64,000 nucleotides of DNA from Melanocharis versteri (taxonomy: Eukaryota > Chordata > Aves > Passeriformes > Melanocharitidae): NCBI GenBank assembly GCA_013397845.1, contig VZTG01005248.1, positions 743,028 to 807,027 on the forward strand, in the 5' to 3' direction. The position numbers and the translations under genes were made by a program. Of this stretch, positions 52,201 through 64,000 are shown piece by piece; the stretch's first letter is position 1, and every line of letters starts with the position of its first letter. The notes under the pieces are model-generated. The model searched no databases, had not been told where the DNA came from, and was given only the letters and a program-made list of their open reading frames with translations.

Positions 52201-55200
52201 GGCAAGTGTAAACATGGGAATAAATATGAAAGTGATTACAGCTTAGCAGCATTAACGACTTGTTGAAACAAAGTCCAACAGTTTTCCTTTCTCTCCAGCA
52301 AATCCTACTTTTCTGTTCAAGTGCTTTTTTTTCAAGCGTGAAGATCATCTTTCTGAAGCATTTTAAAATTTTCTTTCTTTGTTGAATGCCAAATCCCCAT
52401 AAAAGCATACTTTCCCCCTTCATTCACTCAAACTCTTGACAATATTTAAACTATATCCTAACATTATTCATGGCAAAACATTTTCCTCTTTGCAAATTAC
52501 AGCCTCCCCCATCTTTTCTATCTAGTCTGCTAAGCCTGTTACTACAGGTAGTTTGCTGTAACAGATATAAGTACAATCATCACTCCAAAAGAAAACAAAC
52601 CCTTCCATTCTGGCACACATATTCAGGGTGGGCTCATCCCACTGAACTTTAGCCACCTAACAACAAGGCAATCAGCCCAAGACAGTCATTTATGTTCCCT
52701 CTTTAATCAGTGGGGTGAGATGGACATTTCCAGTCAACAGCCCTCCTGCTTATCAACCAGTCATGGCTGCAACCTACATTTGAAGCATTTGAAGAGATAT
52801 AGAAGATGATCATGGTACCAAATAGAGATCTGACCATAAAAGACAAGTTGTACCTTTGATAATGCTGTTTTCAATTCAACAAGATCAACACATCACAATT
52901 CATTCTGAAGCAAAGTCTTATGAATTTAAAAAAAAAAAGCGTTAGGCAAATATCAACAGATTTCAAAATTTTCGATAAAGATGGCATCCTGCCTCTTTTG
53001 GAAACTTGTGTTACTTCTATCGGTAGTTCAGTGTTTTTCAACATTAGAAAAAGAGCTCCACTGAGGGGGAATAATAATACTGTCAGCTATCACAGAAATA
53101 CAAAGCGGCAAAACTGAATTTAATTAGGTCTCAGATGTTCTTTGTTTCAAGTGGACAACCACTGTGAACAAATCTTTGAAGAACTGAGCCCGTTGTCAAC
53201 TTGTTCTGTACTTTGATTTATGCAATCTTTTGTCCAAGTAGTCTTAAAAACTGAGCAGACAACAAAAAAGCCTATCATTCAGAAAAGACAGTACCACCAT
53301 GCATGTTTCTTAAATGGCAAAGTAGATGTCAGGGTAGTTGGGAGTGCTATATTACCTAAAAACATCATATTTCCCACAGAAACCAGGACAGAAAAACTGT
53401 AACATGGAAGATTGCCAAAGACTGTCATTAGATCTGATCTGAGTATCTTCAGCTTTTCTAACCCTCCTACATTTCCTAAATACTTTCCATAGATATTTTT
53501 GGAAATGCAAGTCAGTAGGCCAAAGGAAGCCAAAAGAGATAGTTGCCCAAACCCTGTAACTTAGGCAATACTGAGGTAAGCAGATAAGTTGTGTTGTTAT
53601 CTCAAGAACCCAAACATAGAGAGCTTGTCGTCAGCAACTGACTCTCAAAATCCTGAGGGCTTACAAAAGAGAGGGTGAAGGAATGGAGAACATAGATCTT
53701 GTATCTTGACATTTGATCCTTCCCTTACTCATCCTCCATGCATGAGCATTACTGCTAGAGTTGCCTACACTGCTAAATATTGAAAAGGTACTTGCATACA
53801 GGTTTAAAGAGGCTTCTGCTTCACATTCACTTGTTTCCCACTCCAACTTGCAGAGCAGTCATACTCCCAGGGTCTTCATATCAGTCTCACCTGACCCACA
53901 AGGGAATTGAGGGGCCCAGTGAAACTGCAAGTCAAACCTGTGTCCAACAATTGCTGTACCCAACACAACCCGATGAACGTGAGCCCAGCCATTCCAGTGT
54001 ATGCAGCGGCTTCACATCTGGCTGAACTGGAACCACCATCACAGGTGTGGCATGCTCTCACATGGCCCTGGACCCATGAACCCTGAGCACCCAGCCAGCT
54101 CAAAGACTGGAGACAACCTGTCAGCTTCAGGGGTGTCTGAAAGACCTGTTGCACACTCTGAGGAGGAGGCAGATCACAAATGAGTCGCCCCAAACCTTCT
54201 GTGAAGATGCTGGGAGATACCAGGATGCCAAGACGCTCTGATCAAAATGCTCTGACCAGACTGGTTGAAATGTGAGGATGTCTGGGTTCCTACCCAAGTC
54301 CCTGCTGAGGGTCTCTCAATCATCCTACAGAAGAGCAACGAGCACACTACCTACCTTCACCTAATGCTATACTTTAAAACCTATCATTATGTTCCTCAGT
54401 CATGGGATGTCTGAGAAAATTTATTGAGTTCCAAGACAGGAGTCAACAGTGGACAGAAGTTCCAAGGTATTAAGTACATACACTGAAGGAAAATGGACCA
54501 TTCAATGAGCAGATGTAAAATGATAGGCTTTATCAGCAGCCAGACACTTCCTCAGGTAACGCTTGGGATGTTGGAGATAATGAAGTATAAAATCCCACTG
54601 ATTCACATCACCTACTTTCCCCACCACTACCTCTACTGGAGGTTTACTATCATGCTAACACTGAAACTTAGAAAACTGTTCCTGTATTCTAAACAAAGGG
54701 TTCTTTTGCCATTACTTGGACAACAATTCAATGTTTATTCTGTATTTGGCAGCTTGCAGCAGGTTCTGCAAGCCCAGCCTAAAACAATTCCGAAATGCAT
54801 GACCACAAAAACAGAACAAGAGAGGATTCTTCTGAACTCATGAGTGCAGGTCAGGAGGAAGAATACTTCAGTGACTTCTGAGAAGGAAGCAAATCATGAG
54901 AGAATACACCAAGGAAACCAATTCTTTAACGTACCCTGAGGCTTAAAAAGTAATCAAAAAATATAAACCAATTACAAATCCAATTTTAAAAAATGCTTAT
55001 TACAACTATCTCCTCATTTGCAAATAATGTGAAAATGAGAGGGAAAAGGTTTTCAAGGTAATCCCACCATCATACTTGTCTACATTTAATTTCTTTCCCA
55101 TGAGGCCTGTTATCAAGTAAAGACTATTAGATGTTTCTCCCTGTCACCTCTCCCTTCTCATTCTTCTCATACTTTCTCCTTGCTACCTTAGCTTCTCTCT

Positions 55201-58200
55201 TTCCCAGAAATTGCTGAGAAAGTATCAATATTTTATTTCTTGACAGACAGAAGATACCTTTTATCTCAGAAAAAAGTTACTTTGTCAGTCAGACTTTCAC
55301 TAAATATTTTTCCCTCATTGCCATAGATGTTTTTCTGTCTTTTGAAAAAAAAATACACCACTCCTATGGAATCCAGGCATGAAGTGGAAGGAAGCCTGTG
55401 GAGAAGCGAGACAGCCACAGCTTTTTATCAGCTGGAACAGATCATACAGCTGAAAACAGAAAGTCGCATTCCAGCAGGTTGGAAGGACACACATCTAAAA
55501 TGCATCTTGCTGTAGCGTAAATTAGAATGCAGAACCTATATGGATGCAATAAAGGATACAGTAGCCACAGCAGATCCAGGAACTGCCCTAACTTTAATTG
55601 ATGGTCACTGTTCTTGATTTGCTATTTTAGGAAAATAAACGTAAATGTTCAGAGTCACCACTACTAGCTATTAGCAATCATCCTTCACTTCAGTCCCACC
55701 AAACACACAGCACAACGACTGGGGATACAATCCTGCAGCTGGTGGTATCATGCCATCTTTCTAAATGGGTCCCTCGTCTTTGCCTCCCTGCCCTCGGCAG
55801 CCTCCTCCCCTCGCTCTGTGCTGGGATGCATGAGGGAAGCACAAGAGCCCAGGGTCCCTGGGACACCAGAGTACCAGAGCCTGCAGCCACACAACAGGCG
55901 CAAACACCTCTCCTGCTCCAAGGGGAGGACTCTCCACCCATCCTTTTCCATCATCTCCTAATTGTACAACTCACCGGGATCCCTACACCAGCTGCCTGCA
56001 GGAATGTTTCCGTGGGAGGGAGGCCACGGTACTTACAAAGATACCTTTTCGCTAGAATTTCCTTTCTCCCTTTAATCTCAAATCTTGCCACGCACAAGTA
56101 ACCCCCGTTATACTTTGTATCTCAGGCACAGCTGCAGCCTCACCTTTCTCAGAAGGGCTGCACCAAAGTATTGCATCACCTGTATTTGTATGGAAAAGGC
56201 ACGGACCTGGAAATTCAGGATCATTAGCATAATGACTTTTAAATTACAATAATAATGAAGATCCTTTACCAAGCTCTGAGTAAAAATTCCCAAAGTTGAT
56301 TGTAACACAAACAAGCTCTATGTTAATTTCTATTTGCCGATAGTCAATAACCTCAGTGAATGCCACTGGATATTTAAAGCTAAAGAAATGTAAAAGACGA
56401 TACTTGAGCTTGCACAGTCCTCAAAAATGCTCAGGTGTCTATCCCTCACTGCCTGAGGTGCAACACCTTCCCAGAATTGTATACTGTATGTTGCATAATG
56501 ATATTTTACATTTATCTGGACCACTCAAAAGCTGTAGCACCCAGCCAGTTTGGGTTTTGTCTGCACTGCTGATTTAGGCTGGGTTCCCAGAGGAGTTTGC
56601 ACACAAATCTATTGTATCCCACCGAGCTGTCGTTGATGATAAGTGGGACTACTTGTGGCAACACAGCCAAGCAGGTGCCAGCAGTGTTTGCAATGTGATA
56701 CCCAGGCAAACTTGTGTAACATTTGTGCAAAGCTGATGCTCATAGCAGCCTTCCCCCCACCGCCCCAGCAAGAACTGTGATATAATGTTTAACACAAGCA
56801 AGTGCAATGTGACTTCAGCAATGTTTAACCCATTTTTAAACCAAATAAATCCCAATTTAACATTATCAGGAACATCACTGTGGACAAAAAGCAATCGTAT
56901 TTAACCATCCTGTCAATTTAAGCCGTGTATTTATCAGCAACACTAAGAAATCACAGACTGATCAACTCTTGGCCACCTGTTTTAGAAGGCCAGAGTAAAA
57001 TCCTGCCCCTCCTGGAAAGCAGGAGCAGGATTTCAGCAGAGTCCAGATTTCAATCCAGTTATTAAAACAATGACACAATGTGCAGACATGGGAATATAAA
57101 GCCAAAGCTCTGCCTTTCTGTAGGAAAGCCTTGAAGGTACAGTAGAAAAAGGAGAATGTGCCCTTTTAAGGGACCCCTGGAGCACTTCTGGAACAGTTGC
57201 ATGCAAAAGGGGTCCGGTTTGTTCACTCAGACGGCTCTGTACAACAGGCACAGGCAGACGGGCACCCAGAGAGATTCACTTCAAAAGAGACAGACTTCAA
57301 AAGCTCCTTCCCAATCCTAAGCAAAATGCTAATATCCACACCACCCACACTCCTCCCTCCTCCGCCGGGGTTGGTTCCTGACTGGCTGTGGGGGCACAGC
57401 CCACAGGTACCCCAGCACCCAGGCCAGGGCAGAGCCACGCACGCCCCGAGCCTGCCCCAGCTGCTCACCACCCCACAAACCTTCTGACAATGCTGACATG
57501 AAACTTCTGACAGCTTTATGAAGCCTATTAGCTCCATTTGCTTGGTCTTCATGATTCTTAAATTTGGTTAATAAGCAGAAGGCCAAAATCACCATGCTTA
57601 TTTGAATAATCCCCAAGTCAAATGAAAGGCTGCTGGGTTTAGCCACGTATCAGTGTCTCAAAGTAACTCAGTGGAGTAGCAGGGCTCCTTGCTAGCACTG
57701 CACACACTCACATGCCTCTGCAGCACAACACATCGCTAGATAGAAATAAGATTTTTATAGCATCACTGTTATTTCCGACTCATATAGAGATCAAATTCCC
57801 CAAGTTCATAAAGAGTTCTAGTCCTTCCCTGACCTAAGAGCAGCTGTGAGTAGCGGAGGACTTTGTGTTTGTCTGGGTTGAGAGGTTAATGGCTACTCCA
57901 TAGACACGTTTTTTTTCAGTTAACTGGCAGGTCATTTTAGCAGATGATTTGCAGGTGTTTTGCAACACTTAGAGATAACCCTGTGGAGTACTTCTGTCTG
58001 AGCTTCTTCTCTGCCTCTTTTCTTTTTTGAACTGCATCAGATAAATCAGAGAAACCAGGCAGGTGAGACTTTCATGGACTAATCACACAGTGACAAACTG
58101 CCCTTCCAATTTCCACACAGTGAACTTCTCCAAATAAACGTCAAATGTAGTTCAGTGCTTGTTAAAGTTATCTTAAAATCCTAGCCATATAACCTTTCAA

Positions 58201-59988
58201 GTATCTCAAGACACGAAGCAGACAGTCCATTTTGATGAACATCACAGCACAGTTTCAAAGTTCACACCTTCACAAAACATAAAAATGATGCTGGAATAAT
58301 CAATCTCCTGCATAAGAAAACAGGTCTTCATTCCTACCTGAGACTTCACCCACTTAAACCGTATAAATCGTTACACTGAGAAAGGAATCGTTCATGTCAG
58401 CTATTTTTCTGCACCGAACACACTCTTAACCTAGTCTAACAACTTTTCCAAGCTTTGTGCTCCAAGATGAGTGCTTATCTTCTGCTACCAGATAAAGAGC
58501 TACTGGTTCAAACAGACAGTGACCATGCAATCATCTGCACCTTAATCCAAATGTTTTTCTTTAAGGTCACAAGCCTACTGTCTGTTTTTCCTGCAAGTCC
58601 TCACAGGACATGGAAACAGCATTTACCTTACCACATAAGCTGCACCCCAGCATTTTGGAAGAACCAGAAGTGGCTTTTCAGGAGATACACTGTAGCAAAA
58701 TCAGTCAGCTCAGTTAATATCACTTTCCTTTTTCTGAAGCGTAAAGAACCTCAAGGCTGCAAACACAAGGGAGAGTGTGGCTCACTCTTCTGAGGCCTTG
58801 CTGCACACTGTGGCCACTTTTACAGCAAAACAATCACCGCCGGGATTATGCCACAGTTTGATTATTATTTTTCTAATAATCTCCCCAAGAGTGATTTTAC
58901 ATACCTAGTACTTTGAGCTTTATTCTTTTTTACAAAAATAACATAAATCTTAGTTTTAGTTTGCAGAGAGAGGCAGCAAGGAAAGTATCTGGCTAAACCT
59001 TTGAAAGTCAACAGAAATATGGGATCAGGTCCACAGTAAACTTTATAGAGTGGCACCTGCAAAGGAAATTACTCATTGCATGATTGATGCCACAATTAGA
59101 GGCATAAAAAGTAATTCCATGATAAACAAGCAACTGAGCAGAAAAAGAATAATATCCTAAGAGTGTGTTTGTGCTCAAATAAAAGTACATATTGGACAAT
59201 ATCAAACAGTCTTCACACACACAGAGAGACACAAGTTCTCCAATGAAGTTAATGGCACAGTATCCCTCCCTTTCTCTTTCTCTCCCTCCTGAACAGCCCT
59301 GATTTGGGGGCTGCATTTGGCCGGTATCTGCCCCTAGTGCCACTAAAGCAACTCCAGTGCCATTAGCCATGTTACACAGCTATCACACAGCCATAACCCC
59401 TGGCTTTCAGAGCTGCCATTTCCCACAGCAGTGCAGGCCAGCAATGCAAACCAGCACCGCTCCACCAGCAGCACATCCACCTGGGCCACACCAGCTCTGG
59501 CCTGAGGTCTAAGGAGCTACCAGCCAAACCTCTGGGTACACAGAAGGGAATAAACATGTTTTGTTGCTGAAAAAGCCGAGATATCAAATATCAACTTTTT
59601 TTTCAAGGAAAAACAAAGAGGGAGGGGAGACAGCATTACAGATACACGTGCATTCCCTATATCTTTGCAAGTTACATCATTTACTACCCTTATGGAACCA
59701 CATCAGAAAAGCTCCAGCCAAAGTACCACCTTAGCTGAGGGAGTATGCACCCTTCCACGCACACTCATATTTATTTATCCTTGTGATCCACGTTTACTAA
59801 ATAACTTCAAAGCACCACTTCAATCCACAGCACATAAGCTTGATACATTTTTGTGGATCCTCTCCAAAAATTTCACAGACAAATTGCTGCTTCAGGAAAC
59901 CAAGACCTACACTCTAAACTGCAAGTATGTTATTTCTGCCAATGCCCCCATACTGGTCCGACAAACAGAATCACACCCTCAAGTGCTT
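46296..59988. other. Intronic, no gene recognised; unusually long open frame near 49.2-50.0 kb
   Basis: This is the proximal part of intron 1 on the coding strand. Overlapping plus-strand frames of 177 codons (49,125-49,658) and 275 codons (49,211-50,038) occupy a stop-poor, GC-richer stretch. The 275-codon product has a short hydrophobic segment (LLVILIIY) and a basic segment (KGKRRKKYGRRK) but resembles nothing I know. The remainder holds only short frames. A GC-rich patch lies near 57,350-57,480. No RNA genes or intact repeats were seen. Confidence 0.5.
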
Positions 59989-59997
59989 GCTTACCTG
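59989..59997 (-). other. Splice donor of the CELSR1-like exon 1
   Basis: Read on the minus strand the boundary is CAG|GTAAGC, a consensus vertebrate 5' splice site. The exon ends at 59,995 and the intronic GT is 59,994-59,993. The cut leaves one base (G) of a split codon after VSVS, so the donor is phase 1. In the CELSR family the next residue at this point is an acidic D, which fits a split GAY codon. Reading through the donor gives an unrelated tail that stops at 59,930, which supports splicing here rather than read-through. Confidence 0.9.
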
Positions 59998-62681
59998 AGA
60001 CTGACACTTTCATAAGGGCTTCCAGGGGTCTGTTGTTGTCCAGATCACGACTGAGTTTGAGTTCCCCAGTGGTAGAGTCCAAAAGGAGCAAGTTTAATTC
60101 ATTGCCTTGGACAAAAGTGTAGGCAAGGCTGTCAGACACATCGGGATCATGAGCTGGGATCTTGCCAATCACACCAGAGGGAAAGCTGTTGGACTTGTTG
60201 GTCACGTAGTTATTGAAGAGGATCTGGAAGTCCTGCAGCACGGGTGGGTTATCGTTCTGGTCCAGGAGGCGGATGTGCACAGTTGCTCGGCTCACAAGAG
60301 GGGCTGAAGTGGCCTGCACCACAATAACATACTCTGTCCGGCTCTCATAATCCAGGTCCATTAGGGCTGTGAGGTCTCCATTGAGCAAGTCCAGTTGGAA
60401 GACCTCAGGGATGTTCCCCTCTACAATCTGGTACATGATCTGTGCATTGGTCCCCTCGTCGGGATCAGCTGCACTGATCCGTGCTACAATAGAGCCCACG
60501 GGGCTGTTCTCCTCCACAAAAATATCAAATTCATCCTTCTCAAAGACAGGAGGGTTGTCATTAATGTCCAGCACAGTCACCTGGATGTCCACAGAGGCTT
60601 TCAGTGGTGGGCTGCCCCTGTCCACAGCAAAGGCCCGCAGGCTGTAGACAGCCACGTTCTCGCGGTCCAGCTTGCGCAGTGTGCGTATCACTCCAGAAGT
60701 GGGTTCGATGTAGAAGTCTCCATCTCCATCATCACCACCTTGGAATGTGTAGAGGAGACGGCCATTGAGGCCTGAGTCACGGTCGGTGGCAGACAGCTGC
60801 AGGACACTGGTGGAGAGCGGCACATCCTCAAAAACCGAGCCCTGGTAGCGGTCGCGCAGGAAGCGGGGCGCGTTGTCATTGGCATCCAGGATGAGGATCT
60901 CAACGTACGTGGTGTCTGATTTCTGGGGGATACCATTGTCATGGGCTGTAATGGCCAAAGTGTAGGAGGCCTGGTCCTCATAGTCCAGCTCCATCAGGGT
61001 GGTGATGGTGCCTGTATCAGGGTCAATGCGGAACTGGGGGATATTATCGTCCAAAATGTAAGTGATTCTTGCATTCTCCCCCGTGTCTTCATCAGTGGCA
61101 CTGATGGTGACAATAGAGGTACCGATGGGCTTGTCCTCACTGACGCTCACCGTGTAGTGGGAGCTCTGGAAGACTGGGCGGTGTGTGTTGGCATCTGTGA
61201 CATTGATGAAGACCTGGACAGTGTCAAAGCGAGTGCCATCAGAGGCAGTGACTGTGAGCACATACTGCCTTTCTTGCTTGTAATCCAGGGGCAAGGCCAG
61301 TGTGATCAGCCCTCCTCCACTCTGACTGGTGATGGCAAAACGATTCCTAGTGTTGCCACTGGTAATCTGGTAAGTCACAACACTGTTAACGTCCCTGTCC
61401 ACTGCTGTCAGGGTCAGGACACTGCTGCCCACAGCTGCATCCTCGTTCAGTCTGAGGTGATACACTTTCTCTGTGAAGGTGGGGTTGTTGTCGTTCACGT
61501 CCAGGACAGTGATGGACACGCTGGCTGAGGAGGTCATGACCGGCACACCGTGGTCCCTGGCCTCCACCCCAAAGTGATAGTATTCCACAGTCTCTCGGTC
61601 CAGCTCTGCAGCCACAGTGATCCACCCTGTGCTGTTGTTGATTTGAAAAGGGAACCCAGAGTCACCTGCTACAGGGGCACCTCCAGTGGACGGTGCCATC
61701 TCTATGAGTTTGTACTCCAGGCGGGCATTCTCTCCAGAGTCAGCATCCACAGCCTGGATGTGCAGCACCGAGTAGCCCAGAGGAACATTCTCCAGCACCG
61801 TGGCCTGGAAGGGAGTGCTCACAAAGATGGGGGCATTGTCATTCACATCTACAACCTGCACTGACACCATACCACTGGAGTTGATCAAAGGAGGTCTGCC
61901 CCCATCCTGGGCTTTGATCCGGAGCGTGTACTCCCGAATAGTCTCGTAATCCAGAGGGTTGATCAGGTCGATGGCACCAGAGAAAGAGTGAATGTAGAAC
62001 TGGCCTTTCAGGTTGCCACTCACAATGCTGTAGTGCACCTGGGCATTGCTGCCCCTGTCCCGATCTGTGGCCTGTACCTGCAGTATCTGGCTGTTCACTG
62101 GGGCATCCTCTGGCACCTGGACCAGGTAGCGCTTCTCACTGAACTGAGGGTAGTTGTCATTCTCATCCTCTACAGTGATGTGCACCATAGCTGTGGCACT
62201 GCGTGGTCCTGGATCCTTGCCCTGGTCGTTGGCTTCCACCACGAGGTGGTACTCCGAGACCTCCTCACGGTCCACTGAGGCTCGGGTCCTCACAACCCCA
62301 GAACGCGGGTCAATCTCAAAGACTCCATCACCAGCTCCTGGCTCCAGCAGGCGGTAAAGCATGTTGGCATTGGCTGGGGCATCGCCATCAGTGGCACGGA
62401 TGGTCAGCACCTCATAACCCACCTCCAGGTTCTCCCGGATGCTCTCCCGGTACTCGGGCTGCTCAAACACTGGCTCGTGGTCGTTGGTGTCACTCACAGT
62501 CACTGTCAGATAGGTGGTGGCCGAGCGGCGGCGTGGGGAACCATGGTCGGAGGCGGTAACCTTCAGCACGTGGGTGTCCTTCGTCTCCCGGTCAAGGCTG
62601 CGGGCCGTGACCACACTGCCCGTCTCGGCGTCGATGGTGAAGTAGTCGTTGGAGCGCTCGTCAAAGAGCGCCTCCATAGAG
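59995..62681 (-). CDS. CELSR1: CELSR1-like protocadherin receptor, large first coding exon (partial, 5' part lost in gap)
   Basis: Cadherin EGF LAG seven-pass receptor of the Flamingo family, a plasma-membrane adhesion GPCR. In this family homophilic cadherin contacts between neighbouring cells set planar cell polarity together with Frizzled and Vangl. About 895 uninterrupted codons are readable, counted from the serine codon at 62,680. Cadherin-repeat junctions are marked by Ca-binding linkers: DTNDHEP (residue 64), DENDNYP (172), DVNDNAP (278), DVNDNNP (394), DANTHRP (496), DANDNAP (599), DINDNPP (705) and DQNDNPP (807). This gives the end of repeat 1, complete repeats 2-8 and most of repeat 9. 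LDRE/LDYE and DRD/DxD calcium motifs recur, and N-glycosylation sequons include INSSG, NNST, INVT and NKSN. The exon ends in phase 1 after VSVS. EGF, laminin-G, GAIN and seven-pass parts must lie beyond the window. CELSR1 is preferred over CELSR2/3 from remembered family sequence (for example FVQGNEL, NNRPLEALM); the paralog call is less certain than the family. No frameshift or stop is seen. Confidence 0.93.
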
Positions 62682-63504
62682 NNNNNNNNNNNNNNNNNNN
62701 NNNNNNNNNNNNNNNNNNNNNNNNNNNNNNNNNNNNNNNNNNNNNNNNNNNNNNNNNNNNNNNNNNNNNNNNNNNNNNNNNNNNNNNNNNNNNNNNNNNN
62801 NNNNNNNNNNNNNNNNNNNNNNNNNNNNNNNNNNNNNNNNNNNNNNNNNNNNNNNNNNNNNNNNNNNNNNNNNNNNNNNNNNNNNNNNNNNNNNNNNNNN
62901 NNNNNNNNNNNNNNNNNNNNNNNNNNNNNNNNNNNNNNNNNNNNNNNNNNNNNNNNNNNNNNNNNNNNNNNNNNNNNNNNNNNNNNNNNNNNNNNNNNNN
63001 NNNNNNNNNNNNNNNNNNNNNNNNNNNNNNNNNNNNNNNNNNNNNNNNNNNNNNNNNNNNNNNNNNNNNNNNNNNNNNNNNNNNNNNNNNNNNNNNNNNN
63101 NNNNNNNNNNNNNNNNNNNNNNNNNNNNNNNNNNNNNNNNNNNNNNNNNNNNNNNNNNNNNNNNNNNNNNNNNNNNNNNNNNNNNNNNNNNNNNNNNNNN
63201 NNNNNNNNNNNNNNNNNNNNNNNNNNNNNNNNNNNNNNNNNNNNNNNNNNNNNNNNNNNNNNNNNNNNNNNNNNNNNNNNNNNNNNNNNNNNNNNNNNNN
63301 NNNNNNNNNNNNNNNNNNNNNNNNNNNNNNNNNNNNNNNNNNNNNNNNNNNNNNNNNNNNNNNNNNNNNNNNNNNNNNNNNNNNNNNNNNNNNNNNNNNN
63401 NNNNNNNNNNNNNNNNNNNNNNNNNNNNNNNNNNNNNNNNNNNNNNNNNNNNNNNNNNNNNNNNNNNNNNNNNNNNNNNNNNNNNNNNNNNNNNNNNNNN
63501 NNNN
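62682..63504. other. Assembly gap (823 N) covering the start of the CELSR1-like coding region
   Basis: A run of 823 N sits exactly where the start codon, signal peptide, pro-region and most of cadherin repeat 1 should be. These regions are extremely GC-rich in CELSR genes, which commonly causes sequencing dropout. From memory, CELSR proteins have a little under 300 residues before the point where sequence resumes, so a gap of about 820 bases is a plausible size. The N count may nonetheless be an estimate. Any open frame drawn through the gap is an artefact of N having no stop codons. Confidence 0.97.
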
Positions 63505-64000
63505 TCCCCACGCAGCAGCCACCTGTCGTCTCCGATCCGTCGTCCGGAACAAAGTTAAACCGAAATTCATTTGAATTCATTTTATTAAATTCTCGCCGTG
63601 GAAGGGGAAAAAATAAGGTGAAACTACTTTCCAGGGCAAAATGAGCATCATGTGGGGGCCCAAGGGGGGGCTGCCGGTATCCCGGCGCAAGATTTGCTGC
63701 TGAGCTCACGCCTTGCTCTGAACCACGCAAAGCAACCGGCAGGATCTGGAGCCTTGAGTTAAAGATTTCTTTGGGGCAATCGCACATAATGATAAACTGG
63801 ACGGAAACTTCTGTGGGAAGAAGCAAACCCCGACCCCGCGTGGGAATGTTGCACTGGTGGTTATAATGCCAATTCTACGAATTTATGCTAAATGCTTTAT
63901 GTCGCGCTACTTCTCCCTTAGCGATGTAGGCGCCTGAGCGACGCGCCCGAGCCGCGGCCGCATCCCCGCGGCTGCAGTGGCCCCTGGTGGGTGCTGCGGG
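63505..64000 (-). promoter_or_regulatory. Probable 5' UTR and core promoter flank of the CELSR1-like gene
   Basis: This lies immediately upstream of the gap on the coding strand. Positions 63,505-63,640 are partly AT-rich, with a short inverted repeat at 63,564-63,577. Sequence from about 63,890 to the window edge is strongly CpG- and GC-rich (runs such as GCGACGCGCCCGAG and CCGCGGCCGC), typical of a vertebrate CpG-island promoter. A minus-strand frame opens at 63,574 and runs into the gap. It begins MNSNEFRFNF, has no hydrophobic signal peptide and does not resemble the CELSR N-terminus, so it is treated as untranslated. No TATA box or initiator can be assigned confidently. Confidence 0.55.

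Larger units (their letters stand above)
1..59994 (-). other. Intron 1 of the CELSR1-like gene (incomplete at its 3' end)
   Basis: Everything to the left of the exon 1 donor is downstream in the direction of transcription. No longer open frame in either orientation resembles the next CELSR segment, namely the rest of cadherin repeat 9 and then EGF and laminin-G modules. Exon 2 therefore appears to lie outside the window and the intron is at least 59,994 bases. A very long first intron is known for human CELSR1. A short exon or a small non-coding gene inside this interval cannot be excluded by eye. Confidence 0.75.

Noticed and set aside
55470..55510. GGTTGGAAGGACAC resembling a CR1 3' end
   Set aside because: Only about 13 bases match what I remember of the consensus, with no further extension; likely chance.
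60941..61528. 195-codon plus-strand frame (and other plus frames at 60.1-62.6 kb)
   Set aside because: They are antisense shadows of the cadherin exon, with composition explained by the minus-strand codons.
62477..63644. Plus- and minus-strand frames of 330-365 codons over the gap
   Set aside because: They are made mostly of N and have no readable support.
59930..63826. Single 1,298-codon minus-strand protein running through the N gap
   Set aside because: About 275 codons are N. The part upstream of the gap has no signal peptide, and the last about 20 codons lie beyond a consensus splice donor. Only 59,995-62,681 is supported as coding.
1..64000. CRISPR arrays, bacterial operons, or a phage/defence system
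   Set aside because: No regularly spaced repeats with unique spacers and no dense coding. The splice donor, CpG islands and cadherin exon all indicate vertebrate nuclear DNA.

Overview
The window looks like vertebrate nuclear DNA, most likely from a bird or other sauropsid. It has one long, conserved, multi-domain coding exon with a consensus GT donor, a very long non-coding flank, and no recognisable mammalian SINEs or LINE-1. One short patch resembles the tail of a CR1 element. The clade call is an inference; the vertebrate call is secure.

Right end (about 59,995-64,000, minus strand). This is the 5' end of a Flamingo/CELSR-family gene, best matched to CELSR1 (cadherin EGF LAG seven-pass G-type receptor 1). 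Positions 59,995-62,681 are the readable part of its giant first coding exon, encoding the end of cadherin repeat 1, all of repeats 2-8 and most of repeat 9. The exon ends at a phase-1 splice donor. The start codon, signal peptide and most of repeat 1 fall in an 823-base run of N (62,682-63,504). Beyond it, 63,505-64,000 is probable 5' UTR/promoter sequence, becoming CpG-rich near the window edge.

Rest of the window (1-59,994). The gene runs toward lower coordinates, and none of the longer open frames looks like the next CELSR coding segments (laminin-G, EGF, GAIN, seven-pass). This stretch is therefore read as intron 1, at least 59,994 bases long. I found no second gene, tRNA, rRNA or intact mobile element. 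The intron holds a 53-bp minisatellite (3,629-3,979), a 15-bp minisatellite (41,393-41,508), several smaller tandem or duplicated segments, and three CpG-rich patches. The strongest patch, 33,801-34,045, is a plausible alternative promoter. There are also a few perfect short inverted repeats and an AT-rich, homeodomain/POU-site-rich stretch that could be an enhancer. Several open frames of 130-275 codons exist but resemble no protein I recognise.

Function. The only gene product supported here is a planar-cell-polarity adhesion receptor. Everything else is intronic and at most regulatory. I did not find a new multi-gene system; the best leads are the internal CpG island and the CTCF-like motifs repeated in the 53-bp minisatellite.
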